Positions 18,171 to 26,936 of a DNA stretch of 64,000 nt are shown here, one piece after another. Position 1 is the stretch's first letter. Each line of letters starts with the position of its first letter. This DNA is from an uncultured Cellulomonas sp. (GTDB taxonomy: Bacteria; Actinomycetota; Actinomycetes; Actinomycetales; Cellulomonadaceae), in assembly GCF_947494015.1 (NCBI RefSeq), contig NZ_CANLTL010000014.1, positions 1 to 64,000 of the forward strand, written 5' to 3'. The position numbers were made by a program, and so were the translations under genes. The notes under the pieces are model-generated. The model worked only from the letters and a program-made list of their open reading frames with translations, was not told where the DNA came from and did not search any database.

Positions 18171-19220
18171 ATGGTCACAGCACACCCGTCGGGTCCGGCA
18201 GAACCCGTCCCCACCCCCACGCCGGTGCCCACCCGCATGCGAGCGGTGACCCAGGACCGGTACGGCGACGCGGACGCGCTGAGCATCAGCGACGAGCCGA
18301 CTCCGACGGCCGGCCCGGGCGAGGTGCTGCTCGAGGTCAACACAGCCGGCGTCGACCGGGGCGTCTGGCACCTGATGACCGGTCTGCCCTACCTCACCCG
18401 CCTGCTGGGCTACGGCCTGCGCCGGCCCGCGCAGCGGGTGCCGGGCATGGACGTGGCCGGGCGCGTGGTCGCGATCGGCCAGGGAGTCACCGACCTGGCG
18501 GTGGGCGACGAGGTCTTCGGGATCGGCATCGGCACGTTCGCCGAGTACGCCCGCGCTCGGGTGGACAAGCTGGTCCGCAAGCCCGCCGGTCTGTCGTTCG
18601 ACCAGGCGGCCGTGGTAGCCATTTCCGGGCTCACCGCCCACCAGGGGCTGCACAAGGCGGGCCAGGTCCGGGCGGGGCAGTCGGTACTCGTGCTTGGCGC
18701 CTCCGGCGGTGTCGGCAGCCACGTCGTGCAGCTCGCCCGGGCGGCGGGTGCTGAAGTCACCGGCGTCGCCAGCGGGGCAAAAGGCGACCTCGTGCGCGCG
18801 CTCGGAGCCCACCGGGTCCTGGACTACACCACAACCGACCCCACCGACGGCTCCGCCCGGTACGACCTCATCATCGACACCGGTGGCCGGACCCCCGTGC
18901 GACGACTCCGCCGGGCACTGACCAGTACCGGAACGCTCGTCATCGTCGGCGGAGAAGGCGGAGGCAGATTCACCGGCGGCTTCGGGCGCCAGCTGCGTGC
19001 CCTGGCGCTCTCGCCGTTCGTCAGCCAGCGCCTCACCTCGGTGATGTCGAAGGAGCACCGCGACGGCCTCGAGCCGCTAGTCGCCGCCATCGAGGCGGGC
19101 GAGCTGACCCCGGCCGTCGGGCGCTGCTACGCGCTCGACCAGGTCCCGCAGGCCATCCGCGACCTCGCCGACGGCCGCGCTCGCGGCAAGTCCGTCATCC
19201 GCGTCCGAGCGGCGGGCTGA
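18171..19220 (+). CDS. Quinone-oxidoreductase-like NADPH dehydrogenase (MDR, zinc-free)
   Basis: A 349-residue medium-chain reductase of the zeta-crystallin/alkenal reductase branch. GASGGVGSHVVQLA is the NADP-binding motif; the GDEVFG and VPGMDVAG segments are typical; no structural-zinc cysteine cluster is present. A Pro-Thr-rich stretch of about 20 residues precedes the fold. GGAGG is 6 bases before the ATG. Under control of the divergent TetR, so it probably reduces a quinone, enone or xenobiotic that also serves as inducer. Confidence 0.87.
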   Translation: MVTAHPSGPAEPVPTPTPVPTRMRAVTQDRYGDADALSISDEPTPTAGPGEVLLEVNTAGVDRGVWHLMTGLPYLTRLLGYGLRRPAQRVPGMDVAGRVVAIGQGVTDLAVGDEVFGIGIGTFAEYARARVDKLVRKPAGLSFDQAAVVAISGLTAHQGLHKAGQVRAGQSVLVLGASGGVGSHVVQLARAAGAEVTGVASGAKGDLVRALGAHRVLDYTTTDPTDGSARYDLIIDTGGRTPVRRLRRALTSTGTLVIVGGEGGGRFTGGFGRQLRALALSPFVSQRLTSVMSKEHRDGLEPLVAAIEAGELTPAVGRCYALDQVPQAIRDLADGRARGKSVIRVRAAG

Positions 19221-19285
19221 GCAGCCTGCCCCGCGCCGGACTCCCGAACAGCTCCCACGCCCGACCGACCCTCGAAGGACCCGCC

Positions 19286-20065
19286 ATGCCGCTCACCGAC
19301 CTCTCACCCCGTGAGGCCGCCCGCCTCGCCGGCCTCGGATACGCCGCGATCTTCATCTTGGCGATCTTTGCGAACTTCGCCGTGCGTACCCGCCTGGTCG
19401 ACCTCGAGGACCCCGCCGCCACGCTCGACAACATCGCGGCCTCCGAGGGCCTGTTCCGCGTCGCGCTCGCAGCGTTCGTCGTGGTCTTCGCCCTCGACGT
19501 GCTGATCGCCTGGGCGCTGTACGTGCTGTTCCGGCCCGCCGGGCCGCGGCGGTCGCTGCTCGCCGCGTGGCTGCGGCTCACGTACACGGTGTTCCTCGGC
19601 GTCGCTGCCGTCTTCGTGTTCCTCGCGCTGCAGTTGGCCACGGGCGCGCCGTACGTGGACGGTGTCGACCCCGGCCTGCTCGCGTCCCTCGCCGCGCTGT
19701 CTCTGGACGCGTTCAACTACACCTGGCTCGTCGGTCTGGTCGCCTTCGGGCTGCACCTGATCGTGATCGGCCGGATGATTCTCAGCTCACGGGTCGCGCC
19801 TCGCGCGCTCGGCGGCGTGCTCGCGCTGGCCGGCACCGCCTACATCGTGGACACACTCGCGCAGACCCTGCTGCCCGACTACGCGTCCTGGGCCGACCTC
19901 TTCCTCGCCGTCGTCGCCGTCCCGTCGGTGCTCGGCGAGCTCGGCTTCACGATCTGGCTGCTCGCGAGCGGGCGGACCCGGTCGAGCGAGGCGGCCCACG
20001 AGGGTGCGGGAGCGCGGCCCATCGCGCGCGCCGCGCTCGCCGGCGCTCCGGCGTCTGAAGGCTGA
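19286..20065 (+). CDS. DUF4386-family membrane protein
   Basis: A 259-residue protein with six or seven membrane helices (AAIFILAIFANFAV, VALAAFVVVFALDVLIAWAL, VFLGVAAVFVFLALQLA, LGGVLALAGTAYIV). The opening SPREAARLAGLGY and the DNI..SE segment are characteristic of DUF4386. AAGGA is 6 bases before the ATG. It lies 65 bases after the oxidoreductase and 6 bases before the serine hydrolase, so the three genes form one unit. Function of the family is unknown. Confidence 0.8.
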   Translation: MPLTDLSPREAARLAGLGYAAIFILAIFANFAVRTRLVDLEDPAATLDNIAASEGLFRVALAAFVVVFALDVLIAWALYVLFRPAGPRRSLLAAWLRLTYTVFLGVAAVFVFLALQLATGAPYVDGVDPGLLASLAALSLDAFNYTWLVGLVAFGLHLIVIGRMILSSRVAPRALGGVLALAGTAYIVDTLAQTLLPDYASWADLFLAVVAVPSVLGELGFTIWLLASGRTRSSEAAHEGAGARPIARAALAGAPASEG

Positions 20066-20071
20066 TCCATC

Positions 20072-21499
20072 GTGCGACAGCTTCTGGCAATCCTTGCTCT
20101 GGGTCTGGCCTTCGTCGCGCCGGGAAGCGGCTCCGACGGATCGATCGAGGACGTGATCGACCACGAGTTGCCTGCGTCGGGCGTGCCCGGCCTGGCGTAC
20201 GCCGTGGTGGCCGACGGCGAGATCACCTCGGAGGGCGCGCGCGGCGTCGTCAGCATCGGAGGTGACACCGAGGTCACCCCAAGCACGCAGTTCGTGATCG
20301 GCTCGATTTCCAAGAGCTTCACCGCGCTGGCAGTCATGCAGCTGGTCGAGGCGGGCGAGGTGGACCTCGATGGCGAGATCGCGCGGTACCTCGACGTCCT
20401 CTCGGGCAAGCCCGCCGGGCCCGTGACGATCCGGCAGCTGCTCAGCCACACCAGTGGCTACTCCACCCTGCAGGGCAACAGCGGTGCCGCTGCCGGTGAC
20501 ACGGGCGCGACGGGCGCGCTCGAGCGCGCGGTCGATGCCCGTGCCGACGTGACCCCTGCGTACGCACCCGGCGCGCGGTGGGAGTACTCGAACCTCAACT
20601 ACCAGACCCTCGGCCGGTTGATCGAGGTCGTGAGCGGGCAGTCGTTCCAGGCCTACCTCACGGCGACCGTTCTCGAACCGGTAGGGATGGCGAACACCGT
20701 CGTCGCGGACGGGCAGGTCCACGGCTCGATGGCGACCGGCCACGCACCGTGGTTCACCACCAGTCGAGCGCTCGCCGAGACCCCACCCGACGTCGCCACG
20801 GCACCGCAGGGAGGGATCATCTCGACCGCCGGCGACCTGGCTCGATACCTGGCGATGATGATGAACGGCGAGGACGACGTGCTCAGCGCCGCCGGCAAGG
20901 CGCAGATGATGCGCCCGGCCAGCGCGGTGTCGCCCGGGTACGGCTTTGGCTGGTACCTGGACCGAGCCAGCGGGGGTGTGTGGCACACCGGGCTGACTCC
21001 CGGGTTCGAGTCGCTGGCGTGGATGCTGCCCGCCCAGCAGAGGGGTGCGGTCGTACTTGTCAACGGCGTGGGAGGCATCGGCTTCGGGGAGACGACCCAG
21101 CTGCGCACCGCCGTCGCCGCGAGCGGGCTCGGTGTCGACTACGCCGGCGAGGGCTCTCGGCTACCCCAGAAGGCCTTGGTCGTCGGCCTCGTGCTGCTGC
21201 CGATCGTCTACCTGCTCGCCATGATCTGGGCGTGGCGGCACCGCGCCGCGATCCGCGCAAAGTCGGGCGTCGCGGGCCGCTTCAGCCTGTGGTTCCCACT
21301 GCTCACCACGTCGGCCGCCGCGGCGATTCTCCTCGTTCTGGTGCCACGTCTGTTCGGCTCACCACTGCCCCACCTCAGCCTTTTCGTGCCCGACTTCGTC
21401 CTGGCGCTGGTCGCGACCGCAGTCATGGGCGTGCTGTGGGCCGTGTTCCGGCTCATGGTGGCCTACACCGGTCGGAGCATGGTGGAGCGCCAGACCTGA
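20072..21499 (+). CDS. Membrane-anchored serine hydrolase, beta-lactamase/DD-peptidase (class C-like) fold
   Basis: A 475-residue protein with an N-terminal signal-like segment, an extracellular serine hydrolase domain and a C-terminal block of about four membrane helices. The catalytic motifs are SISK (SxxK), YSN in ARWEYSNLNYQ (YxN) and HTG near residue 309, as in class C beta-lactamases, penicillin-binding proteins and esterases. The GTG start follows the DUF4386 stop by 6 bases. It could cleave peptidoglycan peptides, D-amino acid amides or an ester; beta-lactam hydrolysis cannot be claimed from motifs alone. Confidence 0.85.
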   Translation: MRQLLAILALGLAFVAPGSGSDGSIEDVIDHELPASGVPGLAYAVVADGEITSEGARGVVSIGGDTEVTPSTQFVIGSISKSFTALAVMQLVEAGEVDLDGEIARYLDVLSGKPAGPVTIRQLLSHTSGYSTLQGNSGAAAGDTGATGALERAVDARADVTPAYAPGARWEYSNLNYQTLGRLIEVVSGQSFQAYLTATVLEPVGMANTVVADGQVHGSMATGHAPWFTTSRALAETPPDVATAPQGGIISTAGDLARYLAMMMNGEDDVLSAAGKAQMMRPASAVSPGYGFGWYLDRASGGVWHTGLTPGFESLAWMLPAQQRGAVVLVNGVGGIGFGETTQLRTAVAASGLGVDYAGEGSRLPQKALVVGLVLLPIVYLLAMIWAWRHRAAIRAKSGVAGRFSLWFPLLTTSAAAAILLVLVPRLFGSPLPHLSLFVPDFVLALVATAVMGVLWAVFRLMVAYTGRSMVERQT

Positions 21500-21678
21500 C
21501 TTGCACAGGCTCAGTGCCCCGGTGCGTTGGTCAGGGCCCGGTCGAGGACGGCGCGGGCGTCGGGGGCGATCAGGGGCTACGCGGTGAGGGTGTGAACGCC
21601 GAGCGCCATTGTCACGGTGCGCAGCTGCCGCAGGATCCGGACGAGCTTCTCGACCGCCGGGACGTCAAGCAGCGGTTG
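21500..21678 (-). other. Spacer with a possible decayed gene fragment
   Basis: No intact gene is seen. On the minus strand the frame LVRILRQLRTVTMALGVHTL followed by a stop and then RAVLDRALTNAPGH has actinobacterial codon use on both sides of the stop, so it may be the broken end of an unidentified gene. Weak. Confidence 0.3.
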
Positions 21679-22705
21679 GTGCGACACGGAAGCGAGTCGG
21701 CTCGGGTCCATTCCATCGTCCCCTTCGAAGAATCACCGCGAGGAACCTTCGACGTTCGGCCCCGACTGGCTGATGTGCCAACAAAGGACACGTTCGACCC
21801 GTGGCTCGAGACGGTGGGGCATCTCATCGCTGAGGCCCGCGCTGCGGCGACAGACAGAGGTCAGCCGGCTCCGATATGGCGCCTCTACCCTGACGGGACG
21901 GTCCTACTTGAATGCGCCCGTCAAGAGCACGTGCGTGCGATGCTCGGTGAGCTTCCCGCTGCGCTGACGCGCGCTCACGAACATCTGATACACCTCAGAG
22001 CCGAGGCGGCGCAATCGGCCCATGCTGACGCCATGGCCGTCCGTGCGTATCAGGATTTGCTCGACCCAATACGGAACGAGTTGCCATCCTGGCTGGTTTC
22101 CGTTCGACTCGACCCCAAAGGAGACTTCCGCGGACCTCGCCTACTCGCACGCCTCTCACGCGAAGTGGGAGCCTTACGTTTTCCGCATCCGCAGGCTCCC
22201 GACAGTCAAACGGCGAGTGTTCATGAGTTGATTCGTAGACAGCCGACTGTGCAGCAGTGCTACTGGGATCGCGAAGGTGCGACCGGGATTGAGCCTCCGC
22301 TCGAGCCGCCTGACCTACTGGCAATGCTCACTTCCGTCGACACGGCAGTGCAGGAGGCGATGGCTGCCGCCCGGGCTGAGCAGGATCGGCGCACGACCAT
22401 CACCCGAGGCCCGAAGCAAGAGATCGCCCGACTGCTCGATCTCCGACTGCCGGGCACGGAGTCCGGAAGAGAATCCATTTTCATGCACGCTGTGGCGTGC
22501 GCACGACCGCAGAGAGGGTCTCCAATGGCTGGACGCCTGGTTCTTCGCCCGTCCCTTGCGGAGTGCGGAATGTCGCCGAGCGCGTTTTTACAGCCTCGCG
22601 CTTCCATGGCTCGCCGATCACGTCACCTACGCCGCCGGCCCTTCGCCGAGCATCCGCACGACTACGGTCCGCCTCAAGGGCGCCTACGGCGTCGCTGCGC
22701 GATGA
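21679..22705 (+). pseudogene. Unrecognised island protein, probably frameshifted near its end
   Basis: A frame of about 270 residues from GTG 21679 (start uncertain, no good ribosome site) reads as protein (DTFDPWLETVGHLIAEAR, PIWRLYPDGTVLLECAR) up to about 22490. It then turns into arginine-rich shadow sequence to a stop at 22797. From about 22480 the coding signal moves to another frame: LWRAHDRREGLQWLDAWFFA and FYSLALPWLADHVTYAAG, ending at 22705. This suggests one indel near 22480-22500. Codon use is less GC-biased than in neighbours. No family recognised. Confidence 0.55.
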
Positions 22706-22899
22706 CCTGCGGTCACCCTCGACCCGGACCTCCGTCGCGCTCTTGTGCTCCGCTTCGGGTCGGTGGCTCAGCCTGGCCACAGCTGTCACCGAGTTGAGTC
22801 CCCGAAAAGTCCCCACCGGGGCGCACGCCATGGACGCGAGTCGCACCGGCGGGCGGGCCTGACACAGGACCGCGAACGGGCGGGGGAGACGTCGCCGAT

Positions 22900-22944
22900 C
22901 TGGGGGTCAAGGGCTCGCAGGTTCAGATCCTGTCAGCCCGACCG
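22900..22944 (+). repeat. Right attachment site of the island (tRNA-Pro 3' duplicate)
   Basis: Copy of 16704-16748 with two mismatches (GGGGTC to GGGCTC, TTCAAAT to TTCAGAT). It cannot form a tRNA because the 5' half is missing. The 22706-22899 interval before it and 22945-23141 after it show no gene. Confidence 0.9.
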
Positions 22945-23141
22945 ATGAAGGAGCAGGTCAGAGGCCGTTCCGCCCACTCGGCGGGGCGGCCTCTGAGGTG
23001 TCCCGGGGCCGGCGAGCGGGGCCGCGCCGACACTGAACGGAACACTGGGCCGCGGTCGTGCTCGACGGCTTTCGTGCGCGGCTGCTCGACGAGTCGACGT
23101 CGGCCCTGGTGGCCGGGCTGGTCGGCGCGTAGCGTCCGAGC

Positions 23142-23483
23142 ATGGAGCGCCTCGACCCGACGGTGACGAATCCGGATGCGTACTCGGTCGTCTTCGAGAA
23201 CGACCGGGTCCGGGTGCTCGAGTACCACGATGCGCCGGGGCACCGGACGACGCCCCATGCACACCCCGACAGCGTCATGGTGACCCTGAGCTCGTTTCGC
23301 CGGCGCCTCGGGTCGGGGACGCACGAGGTGGAGGTCGAGCTCCCGAGTGGTGTGGCTCGCTGGATCGGGGCGCAGCAGCACTACGGGGAGAACATCGGCG
23401 ACACGGAGACTCACTGCCTGTTCGTCGAGCTGAAGGACGTCGGAGGGACGCGCGACGGACAGCTCGGCCCTGCGGAGCACTAG
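23142..23483 (+). CDS. Cupin-fold small protein
   Basis: A 113-residue single-domain cupin. Motif 1 is in HTTPHAHPD-like spelling (HRTTPHAHPDSVMVTL) with two metal-binding histidines; motif 2 is in GENIGDTETHCLFVELK with the third histidine. The family includes metal-dependent cytoplasmic proteins annotated near beta-alanine or sugar metabolism, but no reaction can be fixed. It is the first chromosomal gene to the right of the island and stands alone. Confidence 0.75.
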   Translation: MERLDPTVTNPDAYSVVFENDRVRVLEYHDAPGHRTTPHAHPDSVMVTLSSFRRRLGSGTHEVEVELPSGVARWIGAQQHYGENIGDTETHCLFVELKDVGGTRDGQLGPAEH

Positions 23484-23524
23484 CCCGCGCTCCGTGCACC
23501 GGGTGGTGGCGTCTGGCGGACGCC

Positions 23525-23926
23525 GTGCACCCGTTCCGTCATCGCCGGGGACGCCGGTGGCTGCGAGGGCATCTGTTCGACCGACGGCCGCCGACGCCGC
23601 GCGATCTCGACCGCGTCGTCGACATGTGGGACTCCACGCCGCGCTCGATCACCGCCTCGTTCTCCCCGTCGCTCCTGGAGATGATTGCGTCGCAGCGCTC
23701 CAGCGGGTGTCCGAGGTGCCGTGCCTCGTGCTCACCGGGAGCCACGACGACACGATCCGCGAGCGGCCACAGCGCACGCATCGCCGCGGCCCGGGGTGAC
23801 AGTGCCCGTCTGGCCCGCGTGCCGGGCGCGCACATGGTGCACCTGACCCATCCCGAGGTCGTCAGCGCGCAGATCGCCACCTGGTCAGGCGCGCGCGGGT
23901 CCAGCCGGTCGGCATCGAGGCGTGAG
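23525..23926 (+). pseudogene. Alpha/beta-hydrolase remnant
   Basis: Pieces of the C-terminal half of an alpha/beta-hydrolase are spread over two frames: EVPCLVLTGSHDD (strand 6 with the catalytic aspartate) in one, and RLARVPGAHMVHLTHPEVV (catalytic histidine region) in another. No intact start or nucleophile elbow is seen. Apparently a decayed gene. The rest of the 23484-24023 interval holds only an 8-bp hairpin (23976-23998), which may end transcription of the convergent units. Confidence 0.65.
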
Positions 23927-24023
23927 CCGGGTCGGCCGCGCACCGCACTGCCGGCCGGGAGGCGGTGGACGTCCGGCGTCGACTGTCACCGTCGACGCGC
24001 ACGACCGCGGCGCGGCAACGCGC

Positions 24024-24902
24024 TCACGCCAGGGGGTAGGCCACGTACGCCAGCCGTCGGCCGTCCGGAGCCCAGCTCGCCACGTTGAGGGTCCCCTGGC
24101 CGCCGAAGAGCCGCACGAGCTCGCGGACCGTGCCGTCCGCCTCGAGCAGACGGATCGACACGTCGAGGTCGGCGGGGTGGCCGAGGGTCCCGGGCGGGAA
24201 GCTGATGTAGGCGACGCGCTCGCCGTCGGGGGAGACGTGCGGGAACCAGTTGACCCGCTCGTCGTGCGTGAGCTGCTCGATCGTGGCGCCGTCGGTGGTG
24301 ATCCGGAACAGCTGGGCGTGGCCGGGCTCGGTCGAGGCGCGCTCGGAGTTGAAGTAGATCCACCGGCCGTCGGGGCTGTACTCCGAGCCGTCGTCGGCGA
24401 ACTCGTCATCGGTGAGCTGCACGTCGGCGCCTCCCGTGCTGGGCACCGTCCACACGTTGGTGGTCGCGCCGCCGTCCGGGTTCTCGACCAGGCCGATGTA
24501 GGCGAGCGTCCCGCCGTCGGGGGAGACGCCGTGCAGGTAGTGGTGGAAGCCGGGACCCCGGTCGTTGGACACGCGGACCGGTTCGCCCCCGCTCATCGGC
24601 ACCGCGTAGAGGTGGCCGTCGTCCGCGGAGACGTACACCGTCCCGCCGTCGGGGCTCAGCACGTGGTCGTTGTTGATGGCGGGGACGTCACCGAGTGGGA
24701 CGGGCTCGAGGTCGCCGCCGCCGGCGGGCAGCCGGAACAGCAGCCCGTCGCCGTTGACGACCAGCGACCGCCCGTCCGGCGTCCAGTTGGGCGCCTCGAA
24801 CAGCAGGGTGGACGACTCGTGGACGATCCGGTCGTCGCCGGTGACGACGTCGACGACGTGGAGCTCGGCTCGCTGACCGGTGCGCAGCGTGCGTGGTGGC
24901 AT
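24024..24902 (-). CDS. TolB-like six-bladed beta-propeller protein
   Basis: A 292-residue protein with six PD40-type repeats, each marked by xPDGxxxxY/V (WTPDGRSLVV, LSPDGGTVYV, VSPDGGTLAY, YSPDGRWIYF, VSPDGERVAY, WAPDGRRLAY). No signal peptide, so cytoplasmic. AGGAG is 7 bases before the ATG. It is the last gene of the second sugar unit, 4 bases after the GH1 gene. Related propellers include oligogalacturonate lyase-like and sugar-lactone-binding proteins; oligogalacturonide or other sugar-acid processing is possible but not shown. Confidence 0.8.
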   Translation of the reverse strand: MPPRTLRTGQRAELHVVDVVTGDDRIVHESSTLLFEAPNWTPDGRSLVVNGDGLLFRLPAGGGDLEPVPLGDVPAINNDHVLSPDGGTVYVSADDGHLYAVPMSGGEPVRVSNDRGPGFHHYLHGVSPDGGTLAYIGLVENPDGGATTNVWTVPSTGGADVQLTDDEFADDGSEYSPDGRWIYFNSERASTEPGHAQLFRITTDGATIEQLTHDERVNWFPHVSPDGERVAYISFPPGTLGHPADLDVSIRLLEADGTVRELVRLFGGQGTLNVASWAPDGRRLAYVAYPLA

Positions 24903-24906
24903 GGGA

Positions 24907-26334
24907 CTACTCCTGCTCGGTGGTGGGTGCGAGGGGGGTGGCGGGGGATGCGGCGTCGGCCAGGCTGCCCCCGAGGAACGACGCGAACCACCGTCCACTG
25001 CGCTTGACGGTGCGCTGCTGGGTGTCGTAGTCGACGTGGACGAGGCCGAACCGCCGGGAGTAGCCCCAGGCCCACTCGAAGTTGTCCATCAGGCTCCAGG
25101 CGAAGTAGCCACGCAGCGGCAGCCCCTGCTGCAGCGCCGCGGAGCAGGCCAGGACGTGCTGCTCGAGGTAGCGGCGCCGGTCCTCGTCCTCCACCGCGCC
25201 GTCGACGACGACGTCGGGGTACGCCGAGCCGTTCTCGGTGATGTACAGCGGCAGGTCCGGCCGGAGGGCGTGCGCCATCTGGAGCACGTCGACCATGCCC
25301 TCGGGGTGGATGGGCCAGCCCATGAACGTGCGCGGCGCACCGGTGTCCACCATCTGCACCGTCTCGCTGCCGGGGTAGGCCGGACCCGCCGGGCCGCCCA
25401 GGACGGTCGCGCCCAGCGGCGGGTCGGCGACCACATGACGGCTGTAGTAGTTGATGCCGAGGAAGTCCAGGGGAGCGGCGATCACGGCGGTGTCCGCGGA
25501 GACCTCCTCGAACCACCGGGTCTGGCCGAGGTCCGCCAGGACGTCCTGCGGGTACGCGCCGGTCAGCACGGGCTCGAGGAAGAAGCGGTTGCTCAGCCCG
25601 TCGATGCGCCGGGCCGCATCCAGGTCGGCCGGGCTCTGGCTCGCCGGCTGCACCGAGTACAGGTTGAGGGTCAGGCCGACCGTCGCCCGCGGGCGTGCCG
25701 CCCGCAGTGCCTGCACGCCCAGGCCGTGGCCGAGCAGGAGGTGGTGGGCCGCCTGGGCCGACCGGGCCCCGACCTGGCGGCCGGGGGCATGGACACCGGA
25801 GCCGTACCCGAGGAACGACGAGCACCAGGGCTCGTTCAGCGTGATCCAGTGGTCGACGACGTCGCCCAGACCGTCCGCGACGAGGCCGGCGTACTCGCCG
25901 AACCGCTGCGCGGTGTCCCGCTCCAGCCAGCCGTCACGGTCCTCCAGCGACTGCGGGAGGTCCCAGTGGTAGAGCGTGGCCCACGGCGTGATCCCGTGCG
26001 CCAGCAGGGTCTCGCTCAGCTCCCGGTAGAACGCCATCCCCGCGGCGTTCGTCGGTCCGGTGCCGTCGGGTTGGATGCGCGGCCAGGCCACGGAGAACCG
26101 GTACGCGGTCACCCCGAGGTCGGCCATCAGGGCCACGTCGTCGCGGAACCGCCGGTAGTGGTCGTCCGCCGGCTCTCCGGTGGCGCCGTCGGCGATCGCC
26201 CCGGGCACCCGCGCGAACGCGTCCCAGATGCTCGGCCCGCGTCCGTCGGCGTCGGTGGCGCCCTCGATCTGGAACGAGGCGGTGGCGGTGCCCCAGACGA
26301 ACTCGGGCGGGAAGTGGCTGCGGTGGGCGGTCAC
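24907..26334 (-). CDS. GH1 beta-glycosidase (beta-glucosidase-type)
   Basis: A 475-residue family 1 glycoside hydrolase of full length. The acid/base glutamate is E168 in TLNEPW and the nucleophile E367 in YITENGS; FVWGTATASFQIEGA, RFSVAWPRI and WSLMDNFEWAWGY are family signatures. No signal peptide, so it cleaves imported oligosaccharides inside the cell. GTG at 26334 has AGGAGG 9 bases upstream. Cellobiose or another beta-linked disaccharide, brought in by the transporter at 30962-34132, is the probable substrate. Confidence 0.93.
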   Translation of the reverse strand: MTAHRSHFPPEFVWGTATASFQIEGATDADGRGPSIWDAFARVPGAIADGATGEPADDHYRRFRDDVALMADLGVTAYRFSVAWPRIQPDGTGPTNAAGMAFYRELSETLLAHGITPWATLYHWDLPQSLEDRDGWLERDTAQRFGEYAGLVADGLGDVVDHWITLNEPWCSSFLGYGSGVHAPGRQVGARSAQAAHHLLLGHGLGVQALRAARPRATVGLTLNLYSVQPASQSPADLDAARRIDGLSNRFFLEPVLTGAYPQDVLADLGQTRWFEEVSADTAVIAAPLDFLGINYYSRHVVADPPLGATVLGGPAGPAYPGSETVQMVDTGAPRTFMGWPIHPEGMVDVLQMAHALRPDLPLYITENGSAYPDVVVDGAVEDEDRRRYLEQHVLACSAALQQGLPLRGYFAWSLMDNFEWAWGYSRRFGLVHVDYDTQQRTVKRSGRWFASFLGGSLADAASPATPLAPTTEQE

Positions 26335-26385
26335 AGGCGGACGCCTCCTCGGGGTGGTGGTGGGTGAGCGGGGTGACCGGCTCGG

Positions 26386-26844
26386 TCAGGGGTGCGGCTT
26401 GATGTTGAGGTTCACGCCGAGCCGGTCCTCGGAGTCGACGACCGTCCAGCTGCCGTCGTCGTACCTCCCGACCGTGCGCATCGCGTAGCCCAGCTCCTCG
26501 AGCTCGCCGATCACGGCGTCGCGCGCGTCGCCGACCTGGAACCCGATGTGGTGCACACCGTTGCCGTGCCGGTCCAGGAACTCCCGGAACGTCGACGGGT
26601 TCTCGTCGGGCTCGTGCAGCTCGACGACGAAGCCGCGCTCGGGGCACTCGATGACGGCGAACTTCAGGCCGTAGGCGGCGGTCTCGCCCCGGTACGTCTC
26701 CTGCGGGTTCGGCGTCGGTCCGGTGACCCGGACGTCGGGACGCGGGGCGCCGAGGAGCTCGCACCAGGCGTCGATCGCCTGCTCGAGGTCGTCGACGACG
26801 ACCGCGACCTGGATGAATCCGGTGAGCGGGACGGGGGTGCGCAT
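26386..26844 (-). CDS. VOC-family protein, paralogue of the one in the first sugar locus
   Basis: 152 residues, ungapped with the 6725-7183 protein and about 76% identical; the blocks PSTFREFL, GVHHIGF and VDSEDRLGVNLNIKPH are shared. Single glyoxalase-fold domain, presumably metal-binding through the HHIGF histidines and acidic residues. It lies between the aldo/keto reductase and GH1 genes of the same unit. Function unknown; the shared context argues for a step in carbohydrate catabolism. Confidence 0.8.
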   Translation of the reverse strand: MRTPVPLTGFIQVAVVVDDLEQAIDAWCELLGAPRPDVRVTGPTPNPQETYRGETAAYGLKFAVIECPERGFVVELHEPDENPSTFREFLDRHGNGVHHIGFQVGDARDAVIGELEELGYAMRTVGRYDDGSWTVVDSEDRLGVNLNIKPHP

Positions 26845-26936
26845 GGGGCTGCCTCTCGGACGGTCGGGGTGCCCGCGCTGAGGCGGGCAGGACTGTGCGG
26901 CTCGGCGCGGCGCGCCCAGCCCGGTGGGGCGTCGGG

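Noticed and set aside
20072-21499. Calling the serine hydrolase an antibiotic beta-lactamase
   Set aside because: SxxK, YxN and HTG are shared by esterases and peptidases; the C-terminal membrane block is unlike secreted class C enzymes.
22900-22944. A second tRNA-Pro gene
   Set aside because: Only the 3' half exists; no acceptor 5' strand or D arm precedes it.
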